NCBI GenBank assembly: GCA_017561715.1
Contig: JAFZBN010000021.1
Coordinates: forward strand, 90,815 to 154,814
Source: Clostridiales bacterium
GTDB lineage: Bacteria > Bacillota > Clostridia > Saccharofermentanales > Saccharofermentanaceae
Length of the DNA stretch: 64,000 nt
Direction: 5' to 3'
Position numbers and translations under genes: made by a program. Below the pieces are notes generated by a model, which saw nothing but the letters and a program-made list of their open reading frames with translations, was not told the origin of the DNA and did not search any database. Below, piece after piece: positions 45,621-54,275 of this stretch; positions within the stretch are counted from its first letter, which is position 1; each line of letters begins with the position of its first letter.

Positions 45621-46328
45621 TCAGTTCTTCCATTTTTCAAGAGCCAGTCTCGAAGCTTCCTGTTCGGCCTGCTTCTTGCTTCTGCCTTCCGCTCGAACGA
45701 TCTCTTGATCGTCGATCAGGACCGCCACCTCAAAGGTTCTGTCATGGACGGGACCGTCCTCAGATACCACTTGAAAAGCAACTGTATGGGTCTCGTGCTT
45801 TGTCTGTGCTTTTTCCAGAAGTTTACTCTTATAGTCGAAGACCAGTTCTCCGGTAAGCGCCTGCTCGATATACGGGCGGAGACAACTGAGAACGACAGTC
45901 TTTGCGGCATCAAAGCCGCCATCGAGGTAGATCGCGGCAAATAAGGATTCCATCGTATCCGCAAGGGTTGAGATCTTATCGCGTCCGCCGGTCGCGTCTT
46001 CACCCTTTCCGAGGAAAAGGAGCTTTCCGATATCCAGCTTCTCGGCCTCTTTAGCAAGGGTCTTTTCACATACAACAAGTGCTCTTGTCTTGGAAAGCTT
46101 TCCTTCGTTCCAGTCTTCCTTACGCTTGTACATCTCTTCGCCGACGATAAAGTCGAGGATCGCGTCGCCCAAAAACTCCAGGCGCTGATTGGAGACCAGA
46201 CCGAATCGTCTATGCTCATAGGCATAGGTGGAATGGGTAAGCGCCAAAAGAAGGAACTCCTTGTCCTTAAAGGTATAGGAGATCTTCGTTTCGAGTTGTT
46301 CAAATTGAGCTGAATACTTTCTTTCCAT
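45621..46328 (-). CDS. rnc: Ribonuclease III
   Basis: 235 residues from the ATG at 46328 (gggaagcgg SD, moderate). The catalytic signature LEFLGDAILDFIVGEEMY is followed by DTMESLFAAIYLDGG, and a C-terminal double-stranded RNA-binding domain ends in GRSKKQAEQEASRLALEKW. It cuts structured precursors of rRNA and regulatory duplexes. rnc-smc-ftsY is the usual order; acpP upstream is separated by a terminator. Confidence 0.96.
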   Translation of the reverse strand: MERKYSAQFEQLETKISYTFKDKEFLLLALTHSTYAYEHRRFGLVSNQRLEFLGDAILDFIVGEEMYKRKEDWNEGKLSKTRALVVCEKTLAKEAEKLDIGKLLFLGKGEDATGGRDKISTLADTMESLFAAIYLDGGFDAAKTVVLSCLRPYIEQALTGELVFDYKSKLLEKAQTKHETHTVAFQVVSEDGPVHDRTFEVAVLIDDQEIVRAEGRSKKQAEQEASRLALEKWKN

Positions 46329-46375
46329 ACCGCTTCCCGCTTCCTTGGTCTTATAAGAGTATAACAAAAAAAGAA

Positions 46376-46403
46376 GGGACTGTCTTACTCATCAGACAGT
46401 CCC
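46376..46403 (-). terminator. Terminator between acpP and rnc
   Basis: GGGACTGTCT, 8-nt loop, AGACAGTCCC. On the minus strand it is followed by TTCTTTTTTT, 28 bp past the acpP stop. Confidence 0.88.
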
Positions 46404-46430
46404 CGTAAGATTCTATTTAGAAACGATCGA

Positions 46431-46673
46431 TTACATCTTACCCTTGATGAACTCAACAGCATCGCCAACAGTCTTGATGCGCTCTGCTTCTTCGTCCGGG
46501 ATAGAGATATTGAATTCCTGCTCCATAGCCATAACGAGTTCTACCATATCGAGAGAATCTGCATTCAGATCATCTACGAAGAGAGAATCCATCTGTACGC
46601 TATCTTCAGATATATTCAGTTGATCAACAAGAATCGACTTTACGCTTTCAAATACATTATCAGATGACATATT
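46431..46673 (-). CDS. acpP: Acyl carrier protein
   Basis: 80 residues from the ATG at 46673 (aggagg SD). Acidic four-helix protein with the phosphopantetheine attachment Ser in [13 protein letters not shown]. It carries growing acyl chains in fatty acid synthesis. It is flanked by its own promoter and terminator, so it is monocistronic, and it stands next to rnc as in many Bacillota although fab genes are absent here. Confidence 0.97.
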   Translation of the reverse strand, partial: NMSSDNVFESVKSILVDQLNISEDSVQMDSLFVDDLNADSLDMVELVMAMEQEFNISIPDEEAERIKTVGDAVEFIKGKM

Positions 46674-46715
46674 AAAACCTCCTGTCAAATCGCGCTTAAG
46701 CAATCTTCATATATG

Positions 46716-46744
46716 TTTTTAATTGAATTGTTTTAAATTGTCAA
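46716..46744 (-). promoter_or_regulatory. acpP promoter
   Basis: Minus strand consensus TTGACA (plus 46739-46744), 17-bp spacer, TAAAAA (plus 46716-46721). No recognised fatty acid regulator site was seen. Confidence 0.55.
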
Positions 46745-46789
46745 TACACAAAACGCAGAAAAACGGAAAATATTTTGAAATTCAAACAA

Positions 46790-47416
46790 TTACTTCTCTT
46801 CTTTCAAGAAATCCTTATTTTTCAACAGATAATCGACACCTGAAATGATCGTCATGATGACGCTGATGATCAGTAAAATGTTGCCGACCAGTTGAACTCC
46901 GTCCGTGATATCGGCAAGGTCACAGGAAGATGCCGCGTCAATGATCTTGATAAGAAGTGTCTCAAACATCAGATACGAGATGGCAACCATCTGAGTGACC
47001 GTCTTGATCTTTCCGATCATCTTGGCAGCGATAACGACACCCTTTGCACTTGCAAGCATACGGATACCGCTAACCGCGAACTCACGAACGATGATGATGC
47101 ATACCCAGATCGCGGAAATACGGCCGAGATCAACAAGCGCGATCAGGATGCAGATAACGAGCATCTTATCCGCGAGCGGATCCAGAAACTTACCCAAGTT
47201 AGTGATCAGGTTATATTTTCTCGCGATCTTTCCGTCGAAAAGGTCCGTTACGGACGCAATTACGAAAAGGACCGCCGCAACGATCATGCCGTATTCACAG
47301 ACAAACTCGTTCCAGCCTGTCGGCTCGAAAGATCCGATATGGATCGGAAGCATAAAAAGCAGAATAAACGGAACCAGAATGATCCTCATTAACGATAATT
47401 TATTTGGTAGATTCAT
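46790..47416 (-). CDS. pgsA: CDP-diacylglycerol-glycerol-3-phosphate 3-phosphatidyltransferase
   Basis: 208-residue membrane protein with the CDP-alcohol phosphotransferase signature D-G-x2-A-R-x8-G-x3-D-x3-D, seen as DLFDGKIARKYNLITNLGK then FLDPLADK. It makes phosphatidylglycerol phosphate, the first step to phosphatidylglycerol. It overlaps the end of rimO by 17 bp and is translationally linked. The rimO-pgsA pair upstream of competence and recombination genes is common in Bacillota. Confidence 0.94.
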   Translation of the reverse strand: MNLPNKLSLMRIILVPFILLFMLPIHIGSFEPTGWNEFVCEYGMIVAAVLFVIASVTDLFDGKIARKYNLITNLGKFLDPLADKMLVICILIALVDLGRISAIWVCIIIVREFAVSGIRMLASAKGVVIAAKMIGKIKTVTQMVAISYLMFETLLIKIIDAASSCDLADITDGVQLVGNILLIISVIMTIISGVDYLLKNKDFLKEEK

Positions 47417-48761
47417 CCTCTGTAACTCCTGTCATATCATATGGCGTACATTCAAGTATCTTAACGGAGACCTTATCTCCAAGCTCCAGTGGTCTTGTAG
47501 TAGAAGCAACATAGATAACGGGATCTACTTCCGGCGCTTCTGCATACGAACGCCCTATGTAGAATATACCATCATCAGAAACAGAATCAATAGTCACATC
47601 AACTGTCGAACCGACACGCGCCTCGTTATAGGAAAGTGAGATCCCCTGCTGAAGCTCCATGACCTTCTCGTAACGACGCTGTGAAACGTCCGATCTAACT
47701 CGCGGATGCATTTTGTAGCCCAGAGTGTTTTCTTCCGGAGAATAGATAAAGCATCCGAGGCACTGGAAACGCCACACTTTCAGATTCTTAAGAAGGTTTT
47801 CGAAATGTTCTTTCTTTTCTCCCGGGAAACCGACCATGACGGTAGATCGAATAACGATATCCGGAATCGCCGTACGAAGCTTATTTAATGTCTTTGTGAT
47901 CGAAGCGACAGTGTCTCTTCGTCTCATCTTCTTTAAGATCTCATCGTCACCGTGCTGTACCGGAATATCCAGATAGTGAAGGACCTTCTTGTTCTTTTTC
48001 ATTTCTGCGATAAGCTCATCATCGATGCCATCGATATACGCGTACATGATACGGATCGAATCGATGCCCTTGATCTTAGAAAGCTTGGAAAGAAGCTCCG
48101 GAAGGACTCTCTTCCCGTAGAGATCTTTTCCGTAACTTGTTGAATCCTGCGCTGCCAGAATGATCTCGGAATATCCCTTTGAAGCCAAGATCTTTGCTTC
48201 CTTTAAGATATCTTCCATCGGCCTTGAGGTGTATTTACCCCTGATTCCGGGGATCGCGCAGAAAGCACAGCCGTTTGAACAGCCTTCCGCGATCTTCAGC
48301 CAGGCATAAGGTTTTGTCGAGACCTCGCGCTCGAACTGCATATGATCAAGGCTTCCCGGCTTTCCGATATAATCGTTCCAGCCGAACTTCTCGCTGTCGA
48401 AGAGTTTACCGAGAACTTTGGAAATATCCTGATAGTGAGATGTACCTAAAACAGCATCAACTTCAGGAAGGGTATCTTTGATCTCATTCGGATAACGCTG
48501 AGAAAGGCATCCGGAAACGACAATGTACTTCAGCTTCTTACGAGGACCTTTCAGTCTTGCGACATCAAGGATCGTATCGATGGCTTCTTTTTTGGCACTC
48601 TCGATAAAACCGCAGGTATTGATTACCGCAGCTTCGGCTTTGGATATATCATCAACAAGCTCATAACCGTCGTTTTTCAAAATGGTGGACATGCATTCAG
48701 CATCGACCATATTCTTGGAACAACCAAGAGAGATCATGGAAACCGTATGTTTCGTACTCAT
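47400..48761 (-). CDS. rimO: Ribosomal protein S12 methylthiotransferase RimO
   Basis: 453 residues, radical-SAM methylthiotransferase. Seen: LGCSKNMVDAECM in the N-terminal domain, the cluster motif CSNGCAFCAIPGIRGKYTSR, and a C-terminal TRAM domain. It thiomethylates an aspartate of S12. The IRGK after the cluster separates RimO from MiaB (TRGRE), which is encoded at 5963. It follows recX by 30 bp. Confidence 0.96.
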   Translation of the reverse strand: MSTKHTVSMISLGCSKNMVDAECMSTILKNDGYELVDDISKAEAAVINTCGFIESAKKEAIDTILDVARLKGPRKKLKYIVVSGCLSQRYPNEIKDTLPEVDAVLGTSHYQDISKVLGKLFDSEKFGWNDYIGKPGSLDHMQFEREVSTKPYAWLKIAEGCSNGCAFCAIPGIRGKYTSRPMEDILKEAKILASKGYSEIILAAQDSTSYGKDLYGKRVLPELLSKLSKIKGIDSIRIMYAYIDGIDDELIAEMKKNKKVLHYLDIPVQHGDDEILKKMRRRDTVASITKTLNKLRTAIPDIVIRSTVMVGFPGEKKEHFENLLKNLKVWRFQCLGCFIYSPEENTLGYKMHPRVRSDVSQRRYEKVMELQQGISLSYNEARVGSTVDVTIDSVSDDGIFYIGRSYAEAPEVDPVIYVASTTRPLELGDKVSVKILECTPYDMTGVTEDESTK

Positions 48762-48791
48762 AATAACCTGCCTGATGTATTGATTCTTCGG

Positions 48792-49277
48792 TTATTCTAC
48801 ATCATCGACGATCTTTCGGAAAGATGCCAAAGAAAGAGCCGCGGGATATCCCCTGCTCTCAAGATATCGGATCGCTTTCTGAAGTTCCTTTTTGGCGACA
48901 GCCGGATCCGAAGAAAAGCTGTCAGACGGATATCTTGCGTTGATCACGTCCAGGATCGTATTCTCATCTCTATACTCCGGCTTGGAAAGAAGCTCTGAGA
49001 TCACATCATAAGCAACACCGGCCGCCTCAAGACGAGCCTGGAGTTTTACACGGCCCTCAGCCTTCGAACCGGACCTTGAGCGTAGGATCTTAAGTCCGTA
49101 TCTTCGATCATCTACATACTTATCCTCAATAAGCTGTTCGATGACTTCTTCGATCACGTCCTTGTCATATCCTTTTTCAGAAAGGAAATCACGGATTTTT
49201 CCGGATGAAGAAATGGCGATGCCGATATGGGCGATCGCCTTATTTCTTGCTTCACTATATTGCTTGATATCCTTCAT
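48792..49277 (-). CDS. recX: RecA regulator RecX
   Basis: 161 residues from the ATG at 49277, 4 bp after the recA stop; longer in-frame starts lie inside recA and the SD is weak for all of them. Three-helix repeats with LIEDKYVDDRRYGLKIL and AIRYLESRGYP are typical of RecX. It modulates RecA filaments. Being cotranscribed with recA puts it under the same SOS box. Confidence 0.9.
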   Translation of the reverse strand: MKDIKQYSEARNKAIAHIGIAISSSGKIRDFLSEKGYDKDVIEEVIEQLIEDKYVDDRRYGLKILRSRSGSKAEGRVKLQARLEAAGVAYDVISELLSKPEYRDENTILDVINARYPSDSFSSDPAVAKKELQKAIRYLESRGYPAALSLASFRKIVDDVE

Positions 49278-49281
49278 GGAA

Positions 49282-50391
49282 TCAGATATCGATTCCGAGG
49301 AATTCCTCCTCGTCATCATCAGAAGTATCAGCGGCTGCTGCATCTTCTGCTACTTCTTTACCTGCAAGAAGAGCTCTGATCTTATCCTCGATCTCATCTC
49401 TTACTTCCGGATGTTCCTTCAGGTAGTTCTTCGCGTTATCCTTGCCCTGGCCGATCTTCTGTCCGTTATAAGCGAACCAGGAACCACTCTTCTCCATGAT
49501 GTCCTTATCAACGGCAAGATCGATGACGCATCCCTCTCTGGAGATACCCTCACCGTACATGATATCGAATTCCGCTTCACGGAACGGCGGAGCAACCTTA
49601 TTCTTAACGACCTTCACACGAGTGTGGTTACCGATGACCTCGCCGCCGTTTCTCAATGATTCTACACGACGAACATCGAGACGAACGGAAGAATAGAACT
49701 TAAGGGCACGACCACCCGGTGTAGTTTCCGGATTACCGAACATGACACCGACCTTCTCACGAAGCTGGTTGATAAAGATACATACCGTGCTGGACTTGCT
49801 GATGATACCTGCGAGCTTACGAAGAGCCTGAGACATCAAACGAGCCTGAAGACCTACATGGGAATCACCCATTTCACCGTCGATCTCCGCCTTCGGAACC
49901 AGAGCGGCTACAGAGTCGATAACGACAACATCTACAGCGCCGCTTCTAACAAGTGCCTCTGTGATCTCGAGCGCCTGCTCACCGGTATCCGGCTGGGAAA
50001 CGATAAGTTCATCAATATTGACGCCGATCTTAGCGGCATAAACAGGATCAAGTGCGTGCTCGGCATCGATAAAAGCCGCGGTGCCGCCCTGCTTCTGAGA
50101 TTCTGCTACGACATGGAGAGCGACGGTTGTCTTACCGGAAGATTCAGGTCCGTAGATCTCAATGATCCTTCCCTTCGGAAGGCCTCCAACACCAAGAGCA
50201 AGGTCAAGTGTCAATGCACCTGTCGGAATGACATCTACAGCCATACCCGTCTGTTCACCCAGACGCATTACCGCTCCTTTACCGAACTGCTTTTCGATCT
50301 GCATTAAGGCGGCATCCAGAGCCTTTGCTCTCTCGCTGTCTAACTTCTTTGAAACGTCCTGTGTTGATTTGTTGGATTCTTTCTTCGCCAT
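49282..50391 (-). CDS. recA: Recombinase RecA
   Basis: 369 residues from the ATG at 50391 (aaggaggc SD); the frame is open to 50439, but that region holds the SOS box. Walker [10 protein letters not shown], Walker [15 protein letters not shown], the DNA-binding loops ([19 protein letters not shown] and [20 protein letters not shown]) and an acidic C-terminal tail (DDDEEEF) are present. It forms filaments on single-stranded DNA, drives recombination and triggers LexA cleavage. Both its own expression and that of recX should be LexA-controlled. Confidence 0.98.
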   Translation of the reverse strand: MAKKESNKSTQDVSKKLDSERAKALDAALMQIEKQFGKGAVMRLGEQTGMAVDVIPTGALTLDLALGVGGLPKGRIIEIYGPESSGKTTVALHVVAESQKQGGTAAFIDAEHALDPVYAAKIGVNIDELIVSQPDTGEQALEITEALVRSGAVDVVVIDSVAALVPKAEIDGEMGDSHVGLQARLMSQALRKLAGIISKSSTVCIFINQLREKVGVMFGNPETTPGGRALKFYSSVRLDVRRVESLRNGGEVIGNHTRVKVVKNKVAPPFREAEFDIMYGEGISREGCVIDLAVDKDIMEKSGSWFAYNGQKIGQGKDNAKNYLKEHPEVRDEIEDKIRALLAGKEVAEDAAAADTSDDDEEEFLGIDI

Positions 50392-50405
50392 AACAGCCTC
50401 CTTGT

Positions 50406-50419
50406 CGAACATTCGTTCC
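50406..50419 (-). promoter_or_regulatory. SOS box of recA
   Basis: Minus strand GGAACGAATGTTCG matches CGAACRNRYGTTYG except at the first base. It lies downstream of the -10, between the start point and the ATG, where LexA would block early elongation or initiation. Confidence 0.85.
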
Positions 50420-50429
50420 TTCGACATTA

Positions 50430-50458
50430 ATCTTAACAATACATTACCATAACGTCAA
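50430..50458 (-). promoter_or_regulatory. recA promoter
   Basis: Minus strand TTGACG (plus 50453-50458), 17-bp spacer, TAAGAT (plus 50430-50435). The -10 and spacing equal those of lexA. Confidence 0.75.
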
Positions 50459-50526
50459 GCGTTTTACAGGAAGTTTTTCCTACAAAATCCGACAATTCTG
50501 CCTGTTTTGTCGAATCTCGGGAACAT

Positions 50527-52143
50527 TTATTTTGCAGGGGCTGATTTCTTCTTGAAGAAGCGGCGGATATAGCGGTCGTATGCGATCTGCAGTTCTTCCA
50601 TACGAAGCGCAAACGCCATTCCGAAATATACGGCGAAAGCGAACACACCACGAACACCGAGCCAGAAAAACTGTCTCATCTTTCCGGTCTGGTCAAACGG
50701 AACAAGACTGATCAGATAAAGTGCGATCAAAAGTGCCGCGAAACAGATCACGGACTTAATAAGGAAAGCACGCATTCTTCTCGGAGCCAGCTTCTTATGT
50801 CTTGTTGTATAAACATAAGCAAGAAGGATCATTCTTACAAGACAGGATACTGAATAAGAGATCGTCAGGCACATCGCTCCGCATCCAAGATTAACAAGGA
50901 GCAAGCACATACCGAAATTGACGATCATGGATATGATACCCGCAAAAAGCGGAAAGCGTGTCTGACCGATCGCGTAGAAAGCCTGATTCAGAATAAAGAT
51001 AACGGACTGGATAACGATCGCCGCGCAGTAACCGGTCAGGAACAATGCCGCCATCTCAGCGTTCTTATCCGTAAAGTTCGCAGACCACTGCAAAAGTGTC
51101 TTGACGATATCCAAAGGCATGATCAGGAAGATACCCGCACACGGGATCGTAAGGAACAATGCGTTTTTGATACTCGTGGAAAGAAGCTTACTGGATTCTT
51201 TATAATCCTTATTGGCGTAATGAGAAGCCAGAGACGGAAGCATAACGTTTCCGATACCAACGGCAAATATACCATACGGAAGCTGCCACAGTGTGGATGC
51301 ACTGTTTAAAGCATAGAGCGGACCGTCGCCGAATCTCGTCGCGAATGAATTTAAAAGAAGCATATTGACCTGCACGATCGACGCGGAGATCAGGATCGGT
51401 ATGGCAAGCTTGAACAGACGACGGAACTCGGGATCCTTTGTATCCAAAGAGGGACGATAATGCACCATTTCTCTTCTGCCCATAAAGAGCTGGAAGACGA
51501 AATAGATCATCGCGGCGGCCATAACGCCGACACCGGTCATGTACAGTGATTCTTCATTTGAAGCACCGAGCAGGCCGATGGCAAGAAGAACACAGACGTT
51601 ATAGATCGGCGGACCGAAAGCCGTTGACCCGAACTTCTTGTAAGCATTCAGAACACCGATACAAAGAGCGGCAAGCATCATGAAGAAGATCTGCGGATAC
51701 AGGGTTCTGGCCATGTTACCGGCCAGGCGGACAACATCTTCACTCTTGCCCTGATTAAATGCTTTGTAAAGATAATTGGAAAGCACCTCGCAGATCACAA
51801 CGAATGTCAGAACGAAAAGGCTCATCCAAGTGATAAAGATGCTGACACCTCTCCACGCCTTCTTCTGCGTCTTCTGCTCGATCGCTTTGGAAAGAGTCGG
51901 AGTAATGGCCGACTGGATCGAACCGCCTACCAAAAGAGCGAACACAAAGTCAGGGATCAAGAAAGCGGCCACAAAAGCGTCTCGATAAGTCTCCGAGAAT
52001 TTGTGGCCGATGATAACTGTACGCAAAAATCCTGATCCTTTGGAAAGGATCAGGCCGATGATCATAATGATCGTTGAAAAGGCTATACTTTTAGTCTTTC
52101 GGTTTTCTTGGATTTTTCTTCTTTGTTCTATCGGATTACTCAT
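50527..52143 (-). CDS. murJ: Lipid II flippase MurJ (MviN family)
   Basis: 538 residues with about 14 predicted membrane helices. The N-terminal block SKGSGFLRTVIIGHKFSETY followed by DAFVAAFLIPDF is the MurJ signature, with FFMMLAALCIGVLNAYKKFG further on. MurJ moves lipid II across the membrane for wall synthesis. The start overlaps the cinA stop by 4 bp (ATGA). It lies between cinA and recA, which are often direct neighbours in Bacillota. Confidence 0.92.
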   Translation of the reverse strand: MSNPIEQRRKIQENRKTKSIAFSTIIMIIGLILSKGSGFLRTVIIGHKFSETYRDAFVAAFLIPDFVFALLVGGSIQSAITPTLSKAIEQKTQKKAWRGVSIFITWMSLFVLTFVVICEVLSNYLYKAFNQGKSEDVVRLAGNMARTLYPQIFFMMLAALCIGVLNAYKKFGSTAFGPPIYNVCVLLAIGLLGASNEESLYMTGVGVMAAAMIYFVFQLFMGRREMVHYRPSLDTKDPEFRRLFKLAIPILISASIVQVNMLLLNSFATRFGDGPLYALNSASTLWQLPYGIFAVGIGNVMLPSLASHYANKDYKESSKLLSTSIKNALFLTIPCAGIFLIMPLDIVKTLLQWSANFTDKNAEMAALFLTGYCAAIVIQSVIFILNQAFYAIGQTRFPLFAGIISMIVNFGMCLLLVNLGCGAMCLTISYSVSCLVRMILLAYVYTTRHKKLAPRRMRAFLIKSVICFAALLIALYLISLVPFDQTGKMRQFFWLGVRGVFAFAVYFGMAFALRMEELQIAYDRYIRRFFKKKSAPAK

Positions 52144-53405
52144 GAAAGTCTCATTCTGATCATATTAAACGCATGGAGAACGGCAACGTGACGAACACGG
52201 CTTCTGTTACCGCTGAGGTGTACTTCCTTAACTTCAGTACCGTTTTCGTCGGCGATCGCCAGATAAACGAGACCAACAGGTTTCGCGGCGCTTTCACCGG
52301 TAGGACCTGCGATACCTGTGATCGATACCGCGATGTCTGTTCCGAGAAGTTTTCTCGCGCCTTCAGCCATTTCCTGAGCACACTCACGGCTTACCGCGCC
52401 GAGATTCTCAAGAACGTCATCGGATACACCGAGAAGATTTGTCTTTACCTGGTTACCATATGTTACTACGGAACCCATGAATACCTGGGAAGCACCCGGG
52501 ATATCAACGAAGGAAGAAGAAACCATGCCGGCCGTACAACTTTCAGCGAAGCATACGGTCTTCTTCTTTTCGAGAAGCAGATCAAAAGCGACCTTCTTCA
52601 GCTCTCGGTCACCGATCTCGTAGATGCACTGACCAAAACGCTCTTTCATGATGTCGATGATCGGAGTGATCAGATCCTTTTCTTCCTCACCCTTTTCGAT
52701 GCGCTGTGTGATACGGAACATGCACTCGCCTTCCGAAGCGTACGGAGCGATCGTAGGATTGGTCTGCGCGTCGATAAGATCGGAGATACGTTCTGCCGCA
52801 GAGGATTCACCGATACCGAAGAGATGTACGTACTTAGATACCATCTTGGCATCGCTCATCTTCTCAAGGATCGGACGAACTTCTTCTTTAAACATCAGAG
52901 ACATCTCAGACGGCGGGCCCGGAAGCAGTACAAAATGTACGACACGATCCGGCTCTTCATCTGTCGGGCAGACATACTCAAACATTGCACCCGGAGCCGT
53001 ACCGTTATTATTCTTCAGGATCGTTGCTCCTTCCGGAAGCAACGCTTGTTTTCTGTTATTCTTCGGCATATTTCTGAAAAGACGACGGAAATACGCTGTG
53101 ATCGCATCAAAGCTCTCCTGATCGAAAACAAGTTCTTTTCCCGCAACTTCAGCGGCAACACTCATCGTGATATCGTCAGTTGTCGGACCAAGGCCGCCTG
53201 TTAAGATAAGAAGGTCAGCGCGAGCGGCACTTTCCTTGATCTGCTCAGCAAGTCTGTCGTGGTTATCACCGACAACTACCTGATGATAGGAAGGAATACC
53301 GAGATCTACCAGCTCCTGCGCAAGGAAACGGCAGTTCGTATTCAGGGTGGAACCCATCAGAAGCTCAGTACCAACACAAATGATCTCTGCGGAACGAATG
53401 CTCAT
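52140..53405 (-). CDS. cinA: Competence/damage-inducible protein CinA
   Basis: 421 residues, complete two-domain form. The N-terminal MoaB-like domain has CVGTELLMGSTLNTN and LTGGLGPTTDD. The C-terminal domain resembles NMN amidohydrolase PncC, with FAESCTAGMVSSSFVDIPGAS and VSITGIAGPTG. In streptococci cinA is cotranscribed with recA; here murJ lies between them and recA has its own SOS promoter. A role in pyridine nucleotide salvage is the best-supported activity of the C-terminal domain. Confidence 0.94.
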   Translation of the reverse strand: MSIRSAEIICVGTELLMGSTLNTNCRFLAQELVDLGIPSYHQVVVGDNHDRLAEQIKESAARADLLILTGGLGPTTDDITMSVAAEVAGKELVFDQESFDAITAYFRRLFRNMPKNNRKQALLPEGATILKNNNGTAPGAMFEYVCPTDEEPDRVVHFVLLPGPPSEMSLMFKEEVRPILEKMSDAKMVSKYVHLFGIGESSAAERISDLIDAQTNPTIAPYASEGECMFRITQRIEKGEEEKDLITPIIDIMKERFGQCIYEIGDRELKKVAFDLLLEKKKTVCFAESCTAGMVSSSFVDIPGASQVFMGSVVTYGNQVKTNLLGVSDDVLENLGAVSRECAQEMAEGARKLLGTDIAVSITGIAGPTGESAAKPVGLVYLAIADENGTEVKEVHLSGNRSRVRHVAVLHAFNMIRMRLS

Positions 53406-53410
53406 AACAG

Positions 53411-54271
53411 TTACCTTCTTTCTTCGATTCTCGTAAATGCTTCCAGTGTGTTCTGAAGGAGCATGGTAATGGTCATCGGACCAACGCCGCCCGGAACAGG
53501 AGTGATCGCGGACGCGATATCTACTACATCATCAAAATCAACGTCTCCTCTGACCTTACCGTCTTCACAACGGTTGATGCCTACGTCGATGATAACGGCG
53601 CCTTCTTTTACGAAGTCCTTAGTTACGAAGCCCTGCTTACCGATCGCAACGATCAGGATATCTGCCTGCTTGCAGATCTCTTTAATGTTCTTCGTTCTGG
53701 AATGGACAACGGTGACCGTCGCGTTCTCGTGAAGCATCAGAGAAGCAACCGGCTTTCCGACGATATTACTTCTGCCGATGACGACACAGTTCTTACCGGT
53801 CATATCGACGTTTGCGTACTTCAAAAGCTCGATGCAGCCCTTCGGGGTGCAGGAAACAAGACAATCACGGCCGATCGAAAGCAGACCCTTGTTTACCGGG
53901 TGGAAACCGTCAACGTCCTTTTCCGGAGCGATCGCACAGATAACGGAGAATTCATCCATGTGCTTCGGAAGAGGAAGCTGGCAGAGGATACCGTGAACAC
54001 GGTCATCCTTATTCAGCTGATCGATAAGGTCGAGAAGTTCTTTTTCAGAAGCGGACTCGGGGAGCGAGTAACCGAAAGACTGGAAACCTACCTGTTCGCA
54101 TGCCTTCTTCTTATTGTTTACATAGATCGAAGAAGCAGGATCCTCACCTACCTGAATTACCGCAAGGCCCGGCTTCTTACCGAACTTCTCGGAAAGCTCC
54201 GCAGTCTCCTTGCTGATTCTCTCGCGGATGAGAGAGGACAGTTCTTTTCCTGAAATAATGGTTGCGCTCAT
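53411..54271 (-). CDS. folD: Bifunctional methylenetetrahydrofolate dehydrogenase/cyclohydrolase FolD
   Basis: 286 residues. Conserved blocks: VGEDPASSIYVNNKKKACEQ with the catalytic Lys, QLPLPKHMD, and VIGRSNIVGKPVASLML in the NADP site, with PVPGGVGPMT near the end. It interconverts methylene- and formyl-tetrahydrofolate, linking to GlyA encoded in the same window. Five bases separate it from ftsK upstream and cinA downstream. Confidence 0.97.
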   Translation of the reverse strand: MSATIISGKELSSLIRERISKETAELSEKFGKKPGLAVIQVGEDPASSIYVNNKKKACEQVGFQSFGYSLPESASEKELLDLIDQLNKDDRVHGILCQLPLPKHMDEFSVICAIAPEKDVDGFHPVNKGLLSIGRDCLVSCTPKGCIELLKYANVDMTGKNCVVIGRSNIVGKPVASLMLHENATVTVVHSRTKNIKEICKQADILIVAIGKQGFVTKDFVKEGAVIIDVGINRCEDGKVRGDVDFDDVVDIASAITPVPGGVGPMTITMLLQNTLEAFTRIEERR

Positions 54272-54275
54272 GTGT

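Noticed and set aside
50392..50439. Longer recA start at 50439
   Set aside because: The extension covers the SOS box and overlaps the -10; the ATG at 50391 has an AGGAGG site and the usual N terminus.
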